Assembly (NCBI GenBank): GCA_018061705.1
Contig: JAGOTO010000037.1
Span: 1-5,167, forward strand
Origin: Candidatus Saccharimonadota bacterium
GTDB lineage: Bacteria; Patescibacteria; Saccharimonadia; Saccharimonadales; UBA4665
Direction of reading: 5' to 3'
DNA length: 5,167 nucleotides
Shown one piece after another: positions 1-4,674 of the stretch. Position 1 is the stretch's first letter. Each line of letters opens with the position of its first letter. Both the position numbers and the translations under genes were made by a program. The notes beneath the pieces are model-generated. The model saw only the letters and a program-made list of their open reading frames with translations, was not told the DNA's origin and made no database searches.

Positions 1-185
1 GCAAGGAGCTCAAGGCTCTTCGTATTAAAAATAATTTGACTCAAACAGAGCTTGCTAAAAAGGCGGGTATATTTTGGAATGCGTATGCAAAAATAGAGCA
101 AGGCAAGCAAGAGCCCAAGCTCGAGACTCTTGAAAAAATACTCAAGGTTCTTGGCGTAAAATCGTCAGATATCCTACCGTTCTAG
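1..185 (+). CDS. XRE-family helix-turn-helix regulator, 3' part
   Basis: The gene is open from the left edge in the frame starting at base 3 and ends at TAG 183-185. It leaves 60 codons, so the start and any N-terminal residues lie outside the window. The visible protein is a Cro/C1-type (XRE, HTH_3) DNA-binding domain: an LTQTELAKKAG segment forms helix 2 and the turn, followed by a recognition-helix region (NAYAKIEQGKQEPKLETLEKI) and a closing helix around KVLGV. It stops almost directly after the fold with SSDILPF, so it is probably a small stand-alone repressor or an antitoxin-like regulator. Its target and partner cannot be seen. Its stop overlaps the stop of the opposing gene by four bases. 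The domain call is firm and the role is inferred. Confidence 0.85.
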   Translation, partial: KELKALRIKNNLTQTELAKKAGIFWNAYAKIEQGKQEPKLETLEKILKVLGVKSSDILPF

Positions 186-397
186 TCGTCTTTTTTCTTG
201 TATTCTTCGCGTGCTTTATAAAGCAAATCAATATCAACTCGGCCCATGTCGCGCCACATATCACGTGCACCTATTAGCATCTCACGAGCGACTTTTTCGT
301 TCGCGTTCTCTGGGTCGTTAATTTCAAGCCAGTGTATAACTGCGGCAACATCTTGGTCGGTAATCTGGTAGCCGATATCATCTGTCATGTTACTCAT
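182..397 (-). CDS. Small acidic hypothetical protein, 71 aa
   Basis: The protein is 71 residues long, charged and probably mostly helical. It starts MSNMTDDIGYQITDQD, has a hydrophobic helix-like stretch near residues 17-24 (VAAVIHWL), and ends in a lysine/aspartate-rich tail (EEYKKKDD). There is no signal peptide or membrane segment, so it should be cytoplasmic. I do not recognise the family. The start at 397 is well supported: AGGAGGTGG lies six bases upstream, better than any other ribosome-binding site here. A second Met at codon 4 is possible but has poorer spacing. The ATG overlaps the TGA of the 49-residue ORF upstream as ATGA, the arrangement typical of translational coupling. The TAG stop shares a palindromic CTAG with the stop of the converging XRE gene. 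Confidence 0.75.
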   Translation of the reverse strand: MSNMTDDIGYQITDQDVAAVIHWLEINDPENANEKVAREMLIGARDMWRDMGRVDIDLLYKAREEYKKKDD

Positions 398-543
398 AGT
401 GTACCACCTCCTACGTATGGGGCATTGCGAAAGCGAGCTTTTGCCTGCTTAATATCATTGAAGAAGTGCGGATAAAAACTCACCTCATCATACAAATCAC
501 AGTATGGCAGCTCGACACTCGTCTGGCGAAATAGGCTAATCAT
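394..543 (-). CDS. Small hypothetical protein, 49 aa
   Basis: This short ORF begins MISLFRQTSVELPYC and ends in APYVGGGTL, giving 49 residues. It is rich in aromatic residues (FYPHFF around residues 23-28), then has a basic stretch (DIKQAKARFRN). No signal peptide, transmembrane segment or family is recognisable. Three observations favour a real gene. First, GAGGAA lies seven bases before the ATG. Second, the ATG overlaps the end of an upstream short ORF by eight bases. Third, the TGA stop overlaps the ATG of the 71-residue gene as ATGA. It therefore sits in the middle of a tightly packed minus-strand unit, and its translation is probably coupled to that of its neighbours. The function is unknown. 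Confidence 0.6.
   Translation of the reverse strand: MISLFRQTSVELPYCDLYDEVSFYPHFFNDIKQAKARFRNAPYVGGGTL
404..412 (-). promoter_or_regulatory. Strong Shine-Dalgarno site for the 71-aa gene
   Basis: Read on the minus strand this is AGGAGGTGG, a near-complete match to the 16S rRNA anti-Shine-Dalgarno sequence, six bases from the ATG at 397. It fixes that start and lies inside the end of the 49-residue ORF. Confidence 0.8.
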
Positions 544-631
544 GATCAGCTTCCTCGTCATCAACCAGTAGCTCGCTGAGTCGTATCAAATCCTCAATAA
601 CCGTTTTCCAGGTGCCCCGTATATGGGTCAC
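536..631 (-). CDS. Possible small ORF, about 31 aa
   Basis: From GTG 629-631 this frame encodes 31 residues with a plausible amphipathic helix (VIEDLIRLSELLV) and an acidic end (DDEEADHD), stopping at TAG 536-538. The stop overlaps the next ATG by eight bases, the packing expected within an operon. The weak point is the start. No Shine-Dalgarno site precedes GTG 631 or the adjacent TTG 632-634, and both lie against the hairpin at 633-665. The frame stays open back to the stop of the LssY-like gene, so the true start could differ or the ORF could be a remnant. The composition looks protein-like, but no family is recognised. Confidence 0.3.
   Translation of the reverse strand: MTHIRGTWKTVIEDLIRLSELLVDDEEADHD
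551..556 (-). promoter_or_regulatory. Shine-Dalgarno site for the 49-aa ORF
   Basis: On the minus strand GAGGAA stands seven bases before the ATG at 543. It lies inside the upstream 31-residue ORF and supports the choice of start for the 49-residue ORF. Confidence 0.55.
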
Positions 632-632
632 C

Positions 633-665
633 AAAAGAGACTCAGAGTTATTCTGGGTCTTTTTT
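633..665. terminator. Rho-independent terminator-like hairpin, possibly bidirectional
   Basis: Arms 638-646 (AGACTCAGA) and 652-660 (TCTGGGTCT) pair over nine positions around a five-base loop. AAAA lies on the left and a T-run (660-665) on the right. Read as + strand RNA, all nine pairs form, one of them G-U, and a U-tract follows. Read as minus strand RNA, the same position becomes an A-C mismatch and the tail is CUUUUGG, so termination should be weaker. It lies 66-98 bases past the stop of the LssY-like gene, where a terminator is expected, although the stronger direction is +. Confidence 0.6.
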
Positions 666-730
666 GTTGCCTGTGAATTTGCAAGAGAGTCTGATTTGGG
701 GGTTCGGCATAGCTCGCAGTATCGGGGCGG

Positions 731-1573
731 CTATTTCAAGATGATGACGGTAATGTCACCATCGACAATAAATGTTGTGCCGATATTTTGTCCTCGCATC
801 TCAAATGGCTCGCCATCTTTGACAGAATCAATCGAGCGGAGAAAACCCGCCTCCTCAATGGAGCCAAGGATATAGTCTCGCTCAGCGGCATGATCTGCGT
901 GGTTGCTGTGAGTTATCTGCAAGTTTCTCCATCGGAATCCGCGGATGTCCTTGTCTTCTACGGCGGCACCGATCCAGATTCGATGCTTGCGACGAAGCAA
1001 GTGTCGGAAACGGTTCTGCCAATAGCTGAAGTGTCCAAGCGTATCGGACTCGGGTTGGTCGATAAGCTGCCAAAAGCGTACATGGTGCCGGCTGCGCGGG
1101 CTACCGCTGCGCATGGTGGACTGCTGAAACCCGATGTCAAAACTTCTGCCAAACAAGTAAAGATTACTGAACGGGGCATTAGGGTAGGGACGGTCAAAGA
1201 CAAGTGCCCATAGCTCACGGAGGTCGTTTCTGAGGGTGCTTTTGTCTGCAACGTGCCAGCCACTAGCTTTCATCGCACGGATAAAATGTCGCTTTGAACG
1301 AGCGACTATGGCAATATTGATTGGGTCGGCAGGCCATCCGTCACCAGTTATAGCATATCGCGGTATGTGGTTTGGCCGGAATACAAGCCGCCAGAACCTT
1401 GAAACAAAAGGTAGTAAGACATATGCCAGAATAGCGTAACCGAGCAAAACAGATGGGAAAAAGGGTAACTGGCGGTTGAAGTAGGGGAATAATACAAAGG
1501 TTGTAAGATAGGCTGCGCCCACGACAAGACCGAGAGTGCACACTCTCCAAAGTGCACGAATCCATAATTGCAT
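731..1573 (-). CDS. Membrane protein with LssY C-terminal-like domain
   Basis: The protein has 280 residues. Two hydrophobic segments, about residues 11-32 and 39-60, anchor it in the membrane, followed by a basic stretch (RFWRLVFRPNHIPR). A soluble domain fills about residues 84-280. Its motifs resemble the LssY C-terminal family (PF14067): a DRPYPNAPFSNLYLFGRSFD block (127-146), an arginine/histidine motif SRHHVRFWQL (161-170), WIGAAVED (200-207), and TH with a following ERDY (221-234). LssY is named from a Legionella gene cluster, and to my knowledge the domain has no established biochemical activity. The conserved His/Arg residues hint at phosphate or metal binding, which is inference. 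The ATG at 1573 is chosen because the hydrophobic segment follows directly and a promoter is placed exactly for it. There is no Shine-Dalgarno site. The gene diverges from pyk. The family assignment is from memory of motifs. Confidence 0.8.
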   Translation of the reverse strand: MQLWIRALWRVCTLGLVVGAAYLTTFVLFPYFNRQLPFFPSVLLGYAILAYVLLPFVSRFWRLVFRPNHIPRYAITGDGWPADPINIAIVARSKRHFIRAMKASGWHVADKSTLRNDLRELWALVFDRPYPNAPFSNLYLFGRSFDIGFQQSTMRSGSPRSRHHVRFWQLIDQPESDTLGHFSYWQNRFRHLLRRKHRIWIGAAVEDKDIRGFRWRNLQITHSNHADHAAERDYILGSIEEAGFLRSIDSVKDGEPFEMRGQNIGTTFIVDGDITVIILK

Positions 1574-1579
1574 GGGAGT

Positions 1580-1588
1580 ATTGTATCA
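1580..1588 (-). promoter_or_regulatory. Extended -10 promoter of the LssY-like gene
   Basis: On the minus strand this reads TGATACAAT, a full match to the extended -10 form TGnTAnAAT. Six bases (ACTCCC) separate it from the ATG at 1573, so the predicted transcription start is the A of the start codon. No -35 box is seen at the usual distance (positions 1603-1608), which is normal for extended -10 promoters. The absence of a Shine-Dalgarno site fits a leaderless mRNA. Confidence 0.6.
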
Positions 1589-1642
1589 GCTTTGAGTAGG
1601 GTGCGGCTCAGTGATGACGAGCAGACGAGAGTCAGCGTATTC

Positions 1643-1672
1643 TTTACAGTTATTGCCATGAGCAGGTACACT
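1643..1672 (+). promoter_or_regulatory. Candidate sigma70-type promoter for pyk
   Basis: TTTACA (1643-1648) and TACACT (1667-1672) are separated by 18 bases. Transcription would start near 1679, only about four bases before the pyk ATG. No Shine-Dalgarno site lies near the start, consistent with a very short leader. The match is fair, not perfect. Confidence 0.45.
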
Positions 1673-1682
1673 GTATGTCATT

Positions 1683-3125
1683 ATGCCTACCCACCACAAA
1701 TTACCCCCAGAACCATCATTGTTACATCACAAGCGGACAAAGATCATAGCAACCATTGGCCCATCGACAAATAGCTACCAATCAATAAAGCGGCTAGTAG
1801 ATGCAGGCGTGAATGGCATGAGGCTCAACTGTAGCCATGGCACAAACGAGGAGAGAGAACAGCATATTGCTTGGATTAGAAAAGCAAGCAAAGAACTTCG
1901 CCGCCATGTTGCGGTTATCCAGGATCTGCAGGGCCCAAAGATTCGGCTGGGCGAGTTTGAGGGCGTCATTGGTGTCAAAAAAGGCCAGACACTCAGGCTT
2001 GGCTATGAGGCTGACTGGGACGGAAGTGGAGTGGTACCGACTCAATACGACTTGAGCCAAAAGGTGAAAAGAGGTGAGCGAATCTATATTTTTGACGGTA
2101 AAGTACAGACAAAAGTGACAAGTGTTCGTGATGGTATTGTCTACGTTGAGGTTCAAAACGACGGGACATTGCTCAAGAGGAAGGGCATCAACCTCCCTGA
2201 TACTGATTTTGCGGGTGATGTCATAACCGAGAAGGATCGCTCTGACCTTGCTTGGGGTAGCCAACAGGATATCGACTACGTGGCAATGAGTTTCGTCCAA
2301 ACTGCTCAAGATGTTGTCGCAATGCAGCGGATCCTCGATACGCTGGGATCTCCTCGTAAAATAATCGCAAAGATCGAAACTAACTTAGCAGTCGTGAACA
2401 TGAAGGAAATCGTAAAGGCAACAGATGCCATAATGGTTGCTCGGGGAGATCTTGCAGTTGAGACTGCACTCGAGAGTGTCCCGGTAGTGCAGCGTCAGAT
2501 TATTTCTTTGGGCTTGCAATATAACAAACCGACCATCGTCGCAACCCAGATGCTCGCTAGTATGACTGAAACACCAGAACCGACTCGAGCAGAAGTATCA
2601 GACATTGCGACTGCTGTGTTCTTGGGTGCGGATAGCGTGATGTTGAGTGACGAGACTGCGATGGGCAAGTATCCGCTAGAAGCGGTTGAAATTATGAAAA
2701 GAGTCATTCTTTATTCACAGCAAAATACTCCCGTCAAGGTGACATATACTGCCCACGATCAGCAGGATATGACCAAGCAATTGGCAATGAGTCGAGGGGT
2801 CATCAGTCTGGCAGAGGGCATTCAAGCACAAGCGGTCGTGGCAGAAACTAAGACCGGGGCGACCGCAATATCAATCGCATCGGAGCGGCCTGCCATGCCG
2901 GTTATAGCAGTTACTGATAGCGCACGAACAGCCCAGCAGCTTGCATTGGTTTACGACGTCAGGAGCTATATTCGCCCTGTTAGTCCCCAGGCAGCGCAGA
3001 AACTGTCTGATTTTTTGCAGCACGAGCACGTCTTTAAAAAGGGCGATATCATTGTGCTTGTGAGCGGTCAGTTCCCAGGAGTTGTCGGGACGACCGACAC
3101 CATCAAGGTTCGTCAGCTTGAGTGA
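1683..3125 (+). CDS. pyk: Pyruvate kinase
   Basis: This cytoplasmic enzyme transfers phosphate from phosphoenolpyruvate to ADP, giving pyruvate and ATP. It has 480 residues, normal for the family. Visible elements include TKIIATIGPST at 19-29 and the nucleotide-contact set R47, N49, S51 and H52 in MRLNCSHG. The mobile B domain spans about 88-185. The catalytic core has K230 and E232 in KIIAKIE, metal ligand D256 in MVARGDL, T288 in ATQML, and ETAMGKYP at 324-331. The C-terminal domain ends GTTDTIKVRQLE. DLQGPKIR (81-88) has Lys at the position that is Glu in potassium-dependent enzymes, so K+-independent activity is predicted. About 17 extra residues precede the usual start. ATG 1683 is kept because the only other option, TTG at codon 13, has no ribosome-binding site. 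Allosteric control cannot be read from the sequence. Confidence 0.97.
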   Translation: MPTHHKLPPEPSLLHHKRTKIIATIGPSTNSYQSIKRLVDAGVNGMRLNCSHGTNEEREQHIAWIRKASKELRRHVAVIQDLQGPKIRLGEFEGVIGVKKGQTLRLGYEADWDGSGVVPTQYDLSQKVKRGERIYIFDGKVQTKVTSVRDGIVYVEVQNDGTLLKRKGINLPDTDFAGDVITEKDRSDLAWGSQQDIDYVAMSFVQTAQDVVAMQRILDTLGSPRKIIAKIETNLAVVNMKEIVKATDAIMVARGDLAVETALESVPVVQRQIISLGLQYNKPTIVATQMLASMTETPEPTRAEVSDIATAVFLGADSVMLSDETAMGKYPLEAVEIMKRVILYSQQNTPVKVTYTAHDQQDMTKQLAMSRGVISLAEGIQAQAVVAETKTGATAISIASERPAMPVIAVTDSARTAQQLALVYDVRSYIRPVSPQAAQKLSDFLQHEHVFKKGDIIVLVSGQFPGVVGTTDTIKVRQLE

Positions 3126-3137
3126 CGAATTGCCGAG

Positions 3138-3160
3138 TCTGGTTTACGTTAGAGTTTTTT
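3138..3160 (+). terminator. Weak candidate terminator after pyk
   Basis: TCTGG (3138-3142) can pair with TTAGA (3149-3153) around a six-base loop, using two G-U pairs, and six T follow at 3155-3160. The stem is short and weak. The position, 13 bases past the pyk stop, and the T-run are the main support, so read-through into pgk is likely even if it works. Confidence 0.25.
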
Positions 3161-3170
3161 ATATACATAC

Positions 3171-3184
3171 GTTATAGTTATAAC
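3171..3184. repeat. Small palindrome in the pyk-pgk gap, possible operator or promoter element
   Basis: GTTAT and ATAAC flank AGTT, and the same bases also read as a tandem GTTATA GTTATA. A -10-like TATAGT lies inside it (3173-3178), and a second one, TATAGG, lies at 3208-3213, with no good -35 box for either. The pgk promoter is probably in this AT-rich gap (3126-3239), but I cannot choose between the two. The palindrome may overlap the RNA polymerase site. Confidence 0.25.
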
Positions 3185-3239
3185 CATAAGGGCGTACGGT
3201 TAACGAGTATAGGCACAATTCAATGGCTTGGGTGGGGCA

Positions 3240-4535
3240 ATGAGTTTTAGCAAAAAGACAATTCGGGATGTCGATGTCAGCGGCAAAATATTACTTATTA
3301 GAGTTGATTACAACGTGCCACTTACGGAAAGTGGTGAAATTAGTGACGACTATCGACTACGACAAAGCTTGCCCACTCTCGAGTACTTGCTAGACAATGG
3401 CGCTGCATTGGTGCTGTGTTCGCACCTAGGGCGTCCAAAGGGTCGAGTCAACCCTGCCGAGAGCCTGTTCCCGGTTGCTAAAAGACTGCAAGAACTCATG
3501 GGTCGTCCAGTTGATTTCATTCCGGCTTGCGTCGGTGAGCGTGTTGAGAAGGCGGTCGCCCAACTCAAGCCAGGAGGCATACTGCTGCTTGAAAACTTGC
3601 GTTTTTACCCAGAGGAGGAAGCGCCCGATGCCGAGTTTGCTAAAAAATTGGCAAGTTATGCTGATATTTTTGTGCAAGACGGCTTCGGTGTTGTCCACCA
3701 TCCGGCTGTTTCAGTCACCGAGATTCCCAAATATATGCCGAGTGTTGCCGGGCTTTTGCTGGAACGAGAAGTCGACACTATTACTGGGGTCATGGACAAT
3801 CCAGAGCGACCACTTGTCGCGATCATCGGTGGAGCTAAGATCTCAGACAAAATAGAAGTGCTGCAGCGCTTTCTTGATATTGCCGATGTGGTTGCGATCG
3901 GGGGCGCGATGGCAAACACCTTTCTTCACGCCTCAGGCATGCCGGTCGGTCGGAGCAAGGTTGAGCCAGCTGATGTGCCGCTTGCCAAGGAGATTCTGCA
4001 CAAAGTTACGTCAATTCGTAAAGATCGTAACCTCATCTTCTATCTTCCCCAGGACGGTGTGGTTGCCAAAAAGCTTGATCAGGCTACTCCAACGCGCATT
4101 GTTGATTGGAGCGCTCACATCATTGCCGACATAGAGGCGTATCCGAAGCGCCCGCTCCATTCCGCGAGCCAGGTTGCGGATGACGAGATGATTTTAGACA
4201 TAGGGCCATTTAGTGGTGCATTTATCGCTGGCTTGATTCAGCTCGCAGGGACAGTGGTGTGGAACGGAACGATGGGTGTGACCGAGACGGTAGGGCTCCA
4301 GGGGCCAGTTGGCCCTACGGCTCATGGCACTGATTTGGTGATGGAGGCAATGCTTGGGCAATTCGGGCATCGGCCTTTTAGCCTTGTTGGCGGCGGAGAC
4401 ACCGTTGGATTTGTGCAGGGTCGTGGATTGGCGGGAAGCTTTGACCATGTCTCGACGGGCGGTGGTGCGAGCCTGGAGCTTCTCAGTGGTCGTTCGCTTC
4501 CTGGAGTCGATGCGCTGGAGGACAAGCAGTCGTGA
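3240..4535 (+). CDS. pgk: Phosphoglycerate kinase
   Basis: This enzyme transfers phosphate from 1,3-bisphosphoglycerate to ADP in the cytoplasm, the first ATP-yielding step of glycolysis. From ATG 3240 it has 431 residues, longer than the usual 390-400. Substrate-side residues D23, N25, R39, H62, R65 (SHLGRP) and R121 (ENLRF) are present. The nucleotide-side motifs are also present: IIGGAKISDK (195-204), GGAMANTF (221-228), LDIGP (319-323), WNGTMGVTE (341-349), GGGDT and STGGGASLE. Two things are odd. The normal HRAHAS-type motif reads HHPAVS (153-158), changing a substrate-contact Arg and a His. There is also an insertion of about 14 residues near 285-315. A TTG start at 3228 would add four residues. 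ATG is preferred because MSFSKKTIRDVDVSGK matches the family start. Only a weak GGTGGGG precedes it. Confidence 0.96.
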   Translation: MSFSKKTIRDVDVSGKILLIRVDYNVPLTESGEISDDYRLRQSLPTLEYLLDNGAALVLCSHLGRPKGRVNPAESLFPVAKRLQELMGRPVDFIPACVGERVEKAVAQLKPGGILLLENLRFYPEEEAPDAEFAKKLASYADIFVQDGFGVVHHPAVSVTEIPKYMPSVAGLLLEREVDTITGVMDNPERPLVAIIGGAKISDKIEVLQRFLDIADVVAIGGAMANTFLHASGMPVGRSKVEPADVPLAKEILHKVTSIRKDRNLIFYLPQDGVVAKKLDQATPTRIVDWSAHIIADIEAYPKRPLHSASQVADDEMILDIGPFSGAFIAGLIQLAGTVVWNGTMGVTETVGLQGPVGPTAHGTDLVMEAMLGQFGHRPFSLVGGGDTVGFVQGRGLAGSFDHVSTGGGASLELLSGRSLPGVDALEDKQS

Positions 4536-4616
4536 TTGGCTGTCGATCAATTTTGTTGCAGAGCACGGTAAGGCTCAAATCTGGTCTGGCTGATAAAGCA
4601 CCGCGCTCACAAGACG

Positions 4617-4645
4617 AATTTTTGGGAAAAATTGTAAATTTTTGG
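4617..4645. repeat. Three-armed alternating inverted repeat upstream of tpiA
   Basis: AATTTTT (4617-4623), AAAAATT (4627-4633) and AATTTTT (4637-4643) are separated by GGG and GTA. The middle arm can pair with either outer arm, so two mutually exclusive hairpins are possible. The outer copies extend to AATTTTTGG with a period of 20 bases. The element overlaps the candidate tpiA -35 box (4632-4637). It may be an AT-rich promoter-enhancing element, a repressor site, or a weak termination signal for pgk. Confidence 0.5.
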
Positions 4646-4660
4646 TCAAAAACTTATACT
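4632..4660 (+). promoter_or_regulatory. Candidate sigma70-type promoter for tpiA
   Basis: TTGTAA (4632-4637) and TATACT (4655-4660) are spaced by exactly 17 bases, with AT-rich DNA upstream. Transcription should start near 4667, giving a leader of about eight bases before the ATG. The only Shine-Dalgarno-like bases, GAGG at 4661-4664, would then lie outside the transcript. If transcription instead arrives from pgk, GAGG could act as a ribosome site at a ten-base spacing. Confidence 0.6.
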
Positions 4661-4674
4661 GAGGCATAAGCACT

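Noticed and set aside
536..733. Possible TAG read-through extending the LssY-like protein in the same frame to 536
   Set aside because: The LssY domain already ends naturally, no read-through context is visible, a hairpin intervenes, and staying in frame is a one-in-three chance.
612..875. An 87-codon + strand frame over the hairpin and the end of the LssY-like gene
   Set aside because: It crosses the 633-665 hairpin and overlaps a real gene, and its protein shows no plausible domain.
788..1213. A 141-codon open frame on the + strand opposite the LssY-like gene
   Set aside because: It lies fully inside a convincing minus-strand gene, has no recognisable motif and no ribosome-binding site, so it is a mirror frame.
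1794..2309. A 171-codon minus-strand frame inside pyk
   Set aside because: It is antisense to the highly conserved pyruvate kinase core, with low-complexity Ser/Cys/His-rich content typical of shadow frames.
3228..3239. TTG start for pgk adding four residues
   Set aside because: The extra residues MGGA have no family counterpart, and ATG 3240 gives the standard PGK N-terminus.
4290..4318. Strong nested inverted repeat inside pgk (GTAGGGC/GCCCTAC around GGGCC/GGCCC)
   Set aside because: It encodes an ordinary LQGPVGP stretch, has no T-run and is not near a gene end, so composition and codon choice explain it well enough.
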